Assembly (NCBI GenBank): GCA_009916335.1
Contig: SAAR01000157.1
Span: 1-7,910, forward strand
Source: Erysipelotrichia bacterium
GTDB taxonomy: Bacteria > Bacillota_I > Bacilli_A > Erysipelotrichales > Erysipelotrichaceae
Direction: 5' to 3'
Length of the DNA stretch: 7,910 bases
A program made the translations under genes and the position numbers. Numbering within the stretch: position 1 is the first letter of the stretch; every line of letters starts with the position of its first letter. The notes under the pieces are model-generated. The model was not told where the DNA came from. It worked only from the letters and a program-made list of their open reading frames with translations, and did not search any database. Positions 1 through 7,008 of the stretch are shown in pieces.

Positions 1-924
1 AAAGTCAATGCGGATGAATACTGGACATATACAACCAATCCAAACGATAGAGCAAAAACAGATGATGTGATGCAAAAGTATAGTTTAAATCTTAATGAGG
101 CACTTTGGGTTTTAGCTCGTGTTACAGAGGGAATGTCATATGACAAGGCTCTTTATGAGTTAAATAAAAAAGAGGGGAAAAATGGCACAAAAGACTGGGA
201 TAGCTTTTTCCAATGGATTATTGAAAATGATTCAATCTATTTGGCAAAACAAGATGTTCTAAAAAACAACGACAAAAACAGAGTTGTTTTTCAAGAAATT
301 TTTATGCGTGTAAAAGATAAAAATGATGTCTTATACAATCCTGGTGTATTCATGGTTGCCGCACAAGAAAAAGGCTACTATCAAAGACTAAGAAAAGTGT
401 TCTTTGATAAAGTCGCTATGTATATTAATAAACACCAAAATGCCTCAGAAGAGTTAATTTATACTATCAACATTGATTTTGAAGACATCAAAGATGAAAA
501 TTTTATTCATGAACTTTACATCTTTTCTCAAAAGCTAGGTACGAAAGTCAGCAAAATCCTTCTTGAACTCAAACTGGATTATGACACGAGAGAGCATTTT
601 GAGAGAGTTCTTAATTTTGCCGAAGAGATACAGAGATTTGGCTTTGCAATAGGATTTGATAATGTCATTTTAGACCAAATTGATTTTAAATCTTTTATTA
701 GCATATCTCCTAAAATGTTCAAAATCGATGCTCACTCAATCGAAGAAATTATTGTGGGGAATAAACTCATGTTTAAAAACTTTATTGCTTCACTCACGGA
801 TGCTGTTGGCATTAGCGTGATTGCCACCAAAGTAGAGAATCAACAGGATATAGATGATGCCGTTGAGTTAGGTATTGACTTGTTTCAAGGTTGGTTTATT
901 TCTAAGACTCAAGATATTAATTGA
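1..924 (+). CDS. Degenerate EAL-domain protein, 5'-partial
   Basis: The frame is open from base 1, so 307 residues are visible and the start probably lies upstream. The GTG at 67 and ATG at 70 have no convincing ribosome binding site, and codons 1-22 look protein-like. From about codon 95 the protein follows the EAL (c-di-GMP phosphodiesterase) fold: EAL appears as E99-I-F with Arg103 kept, then N157 in an INI segment, E189 in LLEL, D220-N221 where active enzymes have DD, K241 in FKID, T276 where active enzymes have the Glu of AEG, E279, and a C-terminal LFQGW. Loss of the second Asp and the AEG Glu (known metal-site residues) argues against hydrolysis. Such domains can still bind c-di-GMP or act as scaffolds, as in FimX and LapD. 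I do not recognise codons 1-90; no membrane segment is visible. The stop overlaps the next gene's ribosome binding site. Inference: a c-di-GMP receptor or partner of the GGDEF fusion at 4186. Confidence 0.8.
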   Translation, partial: KVNADEYWTYTTNPNDRAKTDDVMQKYSLNLNEALWVLARVTEGMSYDKALYELNKKEGKNGTKDWDSFFQWIIENDSIYLAKQDVLKNNDKNRVVFQEIFMRVKDKNDVLYNPGVFMVAAQEKGYYQRLRKVFFDKVAMYINKHQNASEELIYTINIDFEDIKDENFIHELYIFSQKLGTKVSKILLELKLDYDTREHFERVLNFAEEIQRFGFAIGFDNVILDQIDFKSFISISPKMFKIDAHSIEEIIVGNKLMFKNFIASLTDAVGISVIATKVENQQDIDDAVELGIDLFQGWFISKTQDIN

Positions 925-928
925 GGTG
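923..928 (+). promoter_or_regulatory. Ribosome binding site for the TraD-like gene
   Basis: GAGGTG lies 5 bases before the ATG at 934 and includes the last two bases of the upstream TGA stop codon. It supports the 934 start and suggests that translation of the EAL gene and the TraD-like gene is linked. Confidence 0.7.
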
Positions 929-933
929 CAATA

Positions 934-2841
934 ATGAGTGATTTCATAGCGAAACTTTACAAAATTGCAATTAAAGTCAAAGGCAAAAAAAATCTATTGC
1001 AAAAGTATATTCAAACAAACGATGACATCATGACTATTGTGAATGACATTGAAGAGTTGAAGATGAACGCTGATAATAAAAAAGCGATGATTCAACTAAA
1101 AGCATTAAACAATACGAAGAAAAAATTGGAAAAATATTTAGTTGAGATAGAAGAAGAATTCTATGATGTCAATAAAGGATTATGGGTTGGGTTAGGATAC
1201 GATTTGGAGGATGTGGATAAGCCTCCTTTTCTTGTTTATCTACCGTGGAAAAATCTTCATAATCATATTGAAGTTTTTGGTACATCTGGTTATGGGAAAA
1301 GCCGTTTAATGGCATTATGTATCAGACAATTTATTCATTTTGATTGGAGTATTTTTGCAGTAGACCCAAAAGGTGGTGAGGGACAAGAAGTTGCACAGTG
1401 GATTTATGACTTTGCCGCAGAAGTTGGACTGGAACATTTGGTAATGCGTATCATGCCAACCTACCCTGATTTAAGCGACAAAGGTAATCCTGTTTTTGGA
1501 ATGACTGATGTGGAGATAGCTTCAATGGGAGCATCATTGGTTGTGAGTGGTTCTGGTACTCAAACATCAGAAGAACAATTCTTTAGTGGGCAAGTGTACA
1601 GAATTTTGTATTCCATTCTTTCTGCATCGACATTTTTAGAAAATGCCATAGACCCTTACAAAATTGAGGTTAATAAAAAAATCGTTGATGAAGTTAAAAA
1701 GTATATTGCATTTAAAGAGCGTAAAAATATGAAAGAAACATACAATGAAGGCTCTATTCAATTTCCAGATTTTTCAAAAATAGCAATGGCTGATCCTGAA
1801 AAATTTGAAACAGTTACATCCGTTTCAGCATACAATCGCACTTTAATTACGTTTAGAGAACTTGCCTTTTATTCTATTTTTGAAAATTTAAAAGAGCTAC
1901 AAAGAACGGTAGAGGGTATTCCTGTTCCTGTTTTGAAAAACAATAAAACAAGAGAACATGAAATATTTGTTATGAAAGATTTAGCTCTTAAATCTCTCAA
2001 TGAAGTCACAAAACTAGGAAAAGATTATTATGATAAGGTAGGGAACTCTCTCTCTGTTCTTCTTTTTCAACTTGCGTATGGTCCAGTAGGAAGTGTTCTG
2101 TGTGACATACGCATTAATCCGCTTGTTAAGAGGGCTAGAGATAAGGAAGGTATGATTGTGCTCTTCCAACCAGCACCGATGCGTTTTGAAAAAGTATCCG
2201 AAATTCTCATTAAAATTTACACACGAATGTGGCTTTCTTTGTTTGGAACAGTGGGTGTCAGTGGTAGGGGTATCGAGAAACGTATAGCGATGGTTATTGA
2301 TGAAGCAAAGCCTATGATGTTTCCTGGCATTGAAGAAATATACAACAAGGCACGTCAGCTTGGAATGACCATTATGGCGCTCTATCAATCTAAGTCCGAT
2401 ATGCGGTTTAAATTGGGTAAAGATTTAGCGGATATTACACAAGACAATACCGCAACCTCTATAACAATGAAGCAAGTCTCTAATGATTCTCGAAAAGAAA
2501 TTGCCGATGCTTTTGGAACAACAAAAATAGCAACCAATGTACAAATGAGTGAATCAGATGGCATAGGAAGAAGTACAACAGTGTGGAATGAAGTCCCGTT
2601 TGTAAGTGCGGATGATGTGGATAATCTTCAAATTGGTGAAGGGTATATCAAACATTATGGAAAAAAATATTTTGTGAAATTTCCATACCAGAGAGACCCT
2701 ATGCCTATTAATGTTGCGATGCCTATTCTCGAATCTGAAACTGCGTATGAATTTATTTCACAAATCGAGTCTATGTTGCTTGAACAATCTAATAGCATAG
2801 AACAAATAAATGAGAATCCATCCCTACGAATAGGAGCATAA
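934..2841 (+). CDS. TraD-like conjugative coupling ATPase (FtsK/HerA superfamily), soluble
   Basis: This 635-residue P-loop ATPase most resembles TraD coupling proteins of the SXT/TOL type, which bring DNA to a type IV secretion channel. Visible order: a charged, probably coiled-coil N-terminus (1-80); a GLGYDLED segment near 88; Walker A GTSGYGKS at 116-123; AVDPKGG at 142-148, matching the 'DPKG' strand of TraD/TraG; a helical insert at about 200-400 with a KDYYDKVGNSLSVLL stretch like TraD; Walker B MVIDEA with D456-E457; a Gln-ending strand IMALYQ (Q485); and a C-terminal VPFVSADDVDNLQIGEG block typical of TraD tails. Canonical VirD4/TraD proteins begin with two membrane helices; none is seen here, so it probably acts in the cytoplasm or docks on a membrane partner. 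The family call is from remembered motifs, not a search. A HerA-type DNA pump unrelated to conjugation is the main alternative. The next gene starts after one base. Confidence 0.8.
   Translation: MSDFIAKLYKIAIKVKGKKNLLQKYIQTNDDIMTIVNDIEELKMNADNKKAMIQLKALNNTKKKLEKYLVEIEEEFYDVNKGLWVGLGYDLEDVDKPPFLVYLPWKNLHNHIEVFGTSGYGKSRLMALCIRQFIHFDWSIFAVDPKGGEGQEVAQWIYDFAAEVGLEHLVMRIMPTYPDLSDKGNPVFGMTDVEIASMGASLVVSGSGTQTSEEQFFSGQVYRILYSILSASTFLENAIDPYKIEVNKKIVDEVKKYIAFKERKNMKETYNEGSIQFPDFSKIAMADPEKFETVTSVSAYNRTLITFRELAFYSIFENLKELQRTVEGIPVPVLKNNKTREHEIFVMKDLALKSLNEVTKLGKDYYDKVGNSLSVLLFQLAYGPVGSVLCDIRINPLVKRARDKEGMIVLFQPAPMRFEKVSEILIKIYTRMWLSLFGTVGVSGRGIEKRIAMVIDEAKPMMFPGIEEIYNKARQLGMTIMALYQSKSDMRFKLGKDLADITQDNTATSITMKQVSNDSRKEIADAFGTTKIATNVQMSESDGIGRSTTVWNEVPFVSADDVDNLQIGEGYIKHYGKKYFVKFPYQRDPMPINVAMPILESETAYEFISQIESMLLEQSNSIEQINENPSLRIGA
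2831..2836 (+). promoter_or_regulatory. Ribosome binding site for the RavA/MoxR-like gene
   Basis: TAGGAG lies inside the last codons of the TraD-like gene, 6 bases before the ATG at 2843. It is the best Shine-Dalgarno match in the window and fixes this start. Confidence 0.75.
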
Positions 2842-2842
2842 G

Positions 2843-4189
2843 ATGAATAATTTGGAAAACAAACAATTAGAATTGCACAATAATATCCCCTTGTTAATTG
2901 ATGAACTCAATGCGAGACTTATTGAGAGAGATGAGCTTTCTCGTCTTGTTGTTTTAGCAATGTTAAGCATGAGTCATATGTTTTTAATTGGTGAGCGTGG
3001 TGTAGCTAAATCAAAAACGGTTGAGTTGGTTAATGGCGCTATTGAGGGTGCGACATTTTGGCAATTACAGGTAAATGCTGACACAAAACACGAAGAACTC
3101 TTTGGCGCAAAAACAACCACAGAAGATGGGACGATAGCTTATCTAGCAAAAAGAAGTATCTTAAATACTCATTATGGTGTATTGGATGAAATGTTTAAAG
3201 CATTAGGGGATAGATTAAATAGTTTACTGGAGGTTCTTGTCGATAGATGTTATACCTCAGGCGATGGTATTAAAAAAGCAATACCATTACTATCTATTTT
3301 TGGAACATCTAATGAATATCCCACAGAAACAAGGATGTTGCCTTACGTGGATCGTTTTGATTTTTGGTATGAGGTAAAACGTATTCAGAACAAAGAAAAT
3401 AGAAAAAAATATTTGGCAGGAGAATACGTTAGAGGGGCGATTGAAACACAATACTTTTCATTGGAAGATATTGAACATATCGCAAAAGTGAAGGATTCTA
3501 TCATGATTTCAAATCACATTGTTGAAATATTTGATTCCATTACTTCGGAACTTATTAAACAGAGAGTTAAAACATCAGACAGGAAATATGAGAAAATCCT
3601 TCATAGAGCCATGAAGGTTTCTGCGTACCTCAATAATAGAAGTGAAATAGATATTTCAGACCTTTTTTTATTACTGCATTCAGCATGGCATGATGAGGCT
3701 GAAAAGGAAAAAGTAAAGCGTGTGGTTTTTGAACAAATTTTTGGCAATATGGAAAATATCATTGGGAAAACTTTAGAGTATAAAACAAAGATTGAAGAGA
3801 TAGACACCATTAAAAATGCGAATATTTATCCTTTTTTGAATCATACACAAAACCTTGATGGGAGTAAAAAAGATGTGCTTTTTACACAGGTAATCAACTG
3901 TGCTGATTATGTCTACTCTGAATACCAAAAAGTGAGTAAAAATCTTGAGAATTTACTTGAAAAATATGATACTTGTTTGAGAGTTGAGGAGCTTATTGAG
4001 CATAACCTCTTCGTTACCAATTACAAACAAACCGCGTTTACGCAAGCAATGCTTAACGATATACAGGTACTTGTTGAATCAGTTAATAAAAAAATGGCAG
4101 AACTTGAGATATGGTACGAAAGTAACCCTACTCCTTTTGATTACCAAAACAATTTTAGTAAAAAACACAATAAGGCACATGTAGCATGA
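2843..4189 (+). CDS. RavA/MoxR-like AAA+ ATPase
   Basis: This 448-residue protein has the hallmarks of MoxR AAA+ ATPases and looks closest to RavA. Walker A is GERGVAKS at 50-57; ELFGAKT near 90 matches the 'eLFGp' segment; Walker B is GVLDEMFKA with D115-E116; sensor 1 is GTSNEYP with N157; the conserved DRF (170-172) follows; TSDRKYEKIL (from 244) with the later YLNNRSEI and LLLHSAWHD matches the RavA lid. Residues about 290-448 are a mostly helical tail I cannot assign. MoxR proteins usually remodel or assemble other complexes, together with a VWA-domain protein (ViaA for RavA). No VWA gene is in the window. Its position between a TraD-like pump and a topoisomerase-GGDEF fusion, with an ATGA overlap to the latter, suggests it remodels that machinery; this is inference. 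No signal peptide or membrane segment is seen. Confidence 0.88.
   Translation: MNNLENKQLELHNNIPLLIDELNARLIERDELSRLVVLAMLSMSHMFLIGERGVAKSKTVELVNGAIEGATFWQLQVNADTKHEELFGAKTTTEDGTIAYLAKRSILNTHYGVLDEMFKALGDRLNSLLEVLVDRCYTSGDGIKKAIPLLSIFGTSNEYPTETRMLPYVDRFDFWYEVKRIQNKENRKKYLAGEYVRGAIETQYFSLEDIEHIAKVKDSIMISNHIVEIFDSITSELIKQRVKTSDRKYEKILHRAMKVSAYLNNRSEIDISDLFLLLHSAWHDEAEKEKVKRVVFEQIFGNMENIIGKTLEYKTKIEEIDTIKNANIYPFLNHTQNLDGSKKDVLFTQVINCADYVYSEYQKVSKNLENLLEKYDTCLRVEELIEHNLFVTNYKQTAFTQAMLNDIQVLVESVNKKMAELEIWYESNPTPFDYQNNFSKKHNKAHVA
4172..4189 (+). promoter_or_regulatory. Weak ribosome binding site and ATGA stop-start overlap
   Basis: The ATG of the topoisomerase-GGDEF gene (4186-4188) overlaps the TGA of the upstream gene (4187-4189). 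The only Shine-Dalgarno-like bases are AAGG at 4172-4175, 10 bases upstream. Re-initiation by ribosomes finishing the RavA-like gene probably drives translation, which would tie the amounts of the two proteins together. Confidence 0.6.
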
Positions 4190-7002
4190 GTGCCAATCCT
4201 AATAGCTACCTTGTTGTGGTAGAAAATCAAAAAAAATTTCAGTTGTATGCGGATGTACTGGGCGAAGAAGAACACATTGCATTAGAAAACACACATGGTC
4301 ATATAGTCAAACTTGTTGATACGAATACATCACAAGGATGGAGGTATGCTGATAAGAGCAAAGGAACGCTTGAGCGAATTAAACACAAAAGCAAAGACTA
4401 CACACATGTATTATTGGCGATGGATGATGGAACCGAAGGAGAAAGGCTCGCTTGGGATGTTATAGAGTTTCTTGAGCATCCTAGAGCCTTTAGAATTACG
4501 CCTAAAGAATTAACTCATGAATTCATCATAGATGCTATTTATAATGGGACACGTAAAATTGATCAAAACCTTATTGACAGCAATAGTGCAAGACGTAGCA
4601 TTGAGGCAATGGTTGGTAAAAATATTTCCCAAATGATGCGCTGGTGGTTTCATAAAGAGGGTTTAATTACCGATGAAGAAACTTTAAAAAAAGTTGGCAT
4701 TGGTCGTGTATCCGCTTCTGCACTCGCTTTAATTGTTCAGGCTGAAGAAAAAATAGACACGTTTATTCCAGAGCTTTATAAAAGAGTTGCCGTTGATTAT
4801 TTTCACAACAACACGCAGTTTTTTGTTAAAAACAAACTAAAGTTTACAAAGGATAAAAAAGAAGAGTTAATGGCTTTTATGGCAATGGTTAAAAAAGAGC
4901 CTCATGTTATTTCAAAATTTGAGAAAGACACAAAAGACAAAGTCCCCCCTCCCCCACTTAATGCTGCATGGATTCAAAGAGCTGCCAGCTATCAGTTCCA
5001 ATATACCGCAAAAGAAACGATGCAGATAGCCAAAGAACTCTATGAGGGAGTTTCAATTAATGGAAGACGAGTGAGTCTTATTACAATGCCTAAGACAAAC
5101 AGTCTCTTTCTCTCCGATGAGACCATTTTTCAGATTATCCAGTTGTTGCTTGAGATGTATGGAGAAGATTATACGTTTACAACCAAAAGAGCTTACAAGG
5201 GAGCCGACAAAAATACATCACAAGAGGCTATTAGACCTGTCAGTTTTGAGAAGGAATTTAGACCAGAACATATTAAAGAGTTTTTAACAGAAGAGCAACA
5301 CCGACTCTATGAATATATTTTTTTAAGAACGATTGCTACTCAAATGAAAAGCTCAATTTATGACCAAAGTGAACTTGTCATTACGGTTGGTGGCTCTCAG
5401 TTTAAAACGACAGCACATAAACGTCTTTTTGATGGATGGGAGATTATTGGTCAATATTGGAAAGATGATGAAGATGAGGAGAGAGAAGAGGTAATTCTGC
5501 CCGATGTTTTAATTCCATCAGAAGTGTTAAAACCATTGGATATTCGTGCATATGAAATTAGAGAGCGCTCCCCTTGGCGATACGGTGAAGGTCGTTTTGT
5601 AACAACCCTTGAAAAATACAATATTGCCGATGCTTCTTTTATTTCAGAAATCATAAATTTCTTAGAGGAAAAAGGCATTATTCGAGTCATCAACCAGATG
5701 ATTTATCCAACGGAATTTGGAAAACGAATTTACTATTTTTTAGAAGAGTTTGCACCGTGGCTGATAGATTTAGATTATGTGGCGAAATTTCAAGAAGACA
5801 TCTTCCTGATTCAAAGTGGTGCAAAAAATAAAAATGAATTAATTCAAGAATATGAAAATCTCAAAAATGAAACGATTGTTAAGCTTCAATACAAAGAGCA
5901 AAATGATCCCAAAATTGATGGATGGCTTTTGGATAAAGCAAGACGCATATCTGCACAAAAAAAGGTTTCTCTCCCTGCTGGTATTGAGAGCAATAAAGAG
6001 CAATTAATGGCTTTTATCAATGAACATAAAATAAATTCTGACATCTTAGGAAAATGCCCATGTTGCAAAGAAGGGGATGTTTATAGAATGGAGCATGGCT
6101 ATAAATGCAATGTTAGTACATGTACTTTTGTTTTATGGAACAACAATATTGAAAGATTTTTCAAGAATTTCAGTAAAAATATTTCAGAAGAAATTCTCCC
6201 TAAATATATTGAGATTATGCTTACAAAAGGAAAATGCTTTATTGATAATCTTTATAGCCCTAAAAAGGAAGATTTTTTTAATGCTTACATATCTTTGCAG
6301 TTTAACGAGAAATATCAAAATTGGGGGCTTGGCTTTGCTCAAATGATGGATAAACAAGGAGAGGAGATTCCAGAGCAAGAAAAAGAGTGTACTCCCCTCC
6401 TGACTGACGGTGAAAAAGAGTTTTCAGAAGAGCTTGATGTAAGAGAGGAAAACAAAATTTTAAAGAAGAAATTGGAACATTCTGAAAATGAAAGACGACT
6501 CATTGTTGATGCTTCCAAAAAAGACCCTCTAACGAGAGCTTACAATAGAAGATGTTTTGATGCGGATATTGAAGCATTTTTTAAATCCTCTTTGCGTGAA
6601 CAAATCTCTTTAGCGTTTGTTGATGGTGATAAATTCAAAAGCATCAATGATACTTATGGGCATCAAGCTGGAGATAAAGTATTGCAAGTTCTTTCTAATG
6701 TGATGTTTGAAGGTGTGCGAGAATTAAAAAGAGCTCGTGTCTATCGATATGGTGGAGAAGAATTTTTGATTGTTTTTGTAGGGGAAGAAAAAAAGGATGT
6801 TTTAGACCATCTTAATAAAATCCGTAAAACAATTGAAAATACGCCTATTGTGCATGAGGTTCATACTATTCATATCACCATTAGCATTGGTGTTTCCTTT
6901 GTTGGCAACAATGAGGAGATTAAAGATTTTATTGAAAGAGCAGATAAAGCGGTTTATAGAGCAAAAGAGAATGGTCGCAATCGAATCGAGATAGGAGAAT
7001 AA
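4186..7002 (+). CDS. Pseudo-topoisomerase IA / GGDEF diguanylate cyclase fusion
   Basis: 938 residues, no frameshift. Residues 1-110 are a TOPRIM domain: YLVVVENQKK with E13, and D80-D-G82-T-E84-GE where active enzymes have DPDREGE. The topoisomerase IA body follows: GRVSASALALIVQAE (from 173), TAKETMQIAKELYEG (about 276-290), LITMPKTNS (298-306), QEAIRP (346-351) and a PTEFG segment. The catalytic 'LITYMRTDS' motif aligns without gaps, so Tyr is Met301, Arg is Lys303 and Asp is Asn305: strand cleavage is not expected. Residues 624-730 match the TopB-type C-terminal repeat with C624, C627, C641, C646 and W651. A charged helical linker (about 748-778) leads to a GGDEF domain (780-936): DPLT, D813-G-D815, N821-D822, GGEEF at 856-860. 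The RxxD inhibitory site is absent (LKRA). No membrane segment. Known: GGDEF enzymes make c-di-GMP from two GTP as dimers. Inferred: a DNA-responsive c-di-GMP synthase, with the topoisomerase half as a DNA-binding sensor. Confidence 0.9.
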   Translation: MSANPNSYLVVVENQKKFQLYADVLGEEEHIALENTHGHIVKLVDTNTSQGWRYADKSKGTLERIKHKSKDYTHVLLAMDDGTEGERLAWDVIEFLEHPRAFRITPKELTHEFIIDAIYNGTRKIDQNLIDSNSARRSIEAMVGKNISQMMRWWFHKEGLITDEETLKKVGIGRVSASALALIVQAEEKIDTFIPELYKRVAVDYFHNNTQFFVKNKLKFTKDKKEELMAFMAMVKKEPHVISKFEKDTKDKVPPPPLNAAWIQRAASYQFQYTAKETMQIAKELYEGVSINGRRVSLITMPKTNSLFLSDETIFQIIQLLLEMYGEDYTFTTKRAYKGADKNTSQEAIRPVSFEKEFRPEHIKEFLTEEQHRLYEYIFLRTIATQMKSSIYDQSELVITVGGSQFKTTAHKRLFDGWEIIGQYWKDDEDEEREEVILPDVLIPSEVLKPLDIRAYEIRERSPWRYGEGRFVTTLEKYNIADASFISEIINFLEEKGIIRVINQMIYPTEFGKRIYYFLEEFAPWLIDLDYVAKFQEDIFLIQSGAKNKNELIQEYENLKNETIVKLQYKEQNDPKIDGWLLDKARRISAQKKVSLPAGIESNKEQLMAFINEHKINSDILGKCPCCKEGDVYRMEHGYKCNVSTCTFVLWNNNIERFFKNFSKNISEEILPKYIEIMLTKGKCFIDNLYSPKKEDFFNAYISLQFNEKYQNWGLGFAQMMDKQGEEIPEQEKECTPLLTDGEKEFSEELDVREENKILKKKLEHSENERRLIVDASKKDPLTRAYNRRCFDADIEAFFKSSLREQISLAFVDGDKFKSINDTYGHQAGDKVLQVLSNVMFEGVRELKRARVYRYGGEEFLIVFVGEEKKDVLDHLNKIRKTIENTPIVHEVHTIHITISIGVSFVGNNEEIKDFIERADKAVYRAKENGRNRIEIGE
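6993..6997 (+). promoter_or_regulatory. Ribosome binding site for the downstream HerA/TraG-like gene
   Basis: AGGAG lies within the last codons of the topoisomerase-GGDEF gene, 11 bases before the ATG at 7009. The spacing is a little long, but no other start between 7003 and 7021 fits better; the next in-frame ATG is at 7021. Confidence 0.55.
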
Positions 7003-7008
7003 TTATAC

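Noticed and set aside
67..72. GTG/ATG pair as the true start of the EAL gene
   Set aside because: No Shine-Dalgarno lies upstream, and the same frame continues open with plausible coding sequence to base 1.
2014..2388. Antisense open frame of 124 codons within the TraD-like gene
   Set aside because: It lies opposite the conserved helical and Walker B region of a well-supported gene, has no ribosome binding site that I can see, and its translation resembles no family.
4866..4879. 14-base match TTAATGGCTTTTAT, also present near 6002-6015
   Set aside because: Both copies encode similar LMAF helices in the same gene. There are only two, with no further similarity at the flanks, so chance or codon preference explains them.
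4944..4955. C6-T-C5 tract, which stands out in AT-rich DNA and recalls phase-variable tracts of Campylobacterota
   Set aside because: Each run is only 5-6 bases, shorter than usual contingency tracts, and it encodes the Pro-rich stretch normal just before the 'TSTLQQ' region of topoisomerases.
5451..5693. Antisense open frame of 80 codons with a Ser-rich tail
   Set aside because: It is a shadow of the topoisomerase gene: the Ser run is the reverse of the acidic GAT/GAA-rich stretch in the plus strand.
4186..7002. Possibility that the topoisomerase-GGDEF gene is a decaying pseudogene
   Set aside because: The frame is intact over 938 codons, fold residues, zinc Cys and all GGDEF catalytic residues are preserved, and the start is coupled to the upstream gene; only the cleavage residues have changed.
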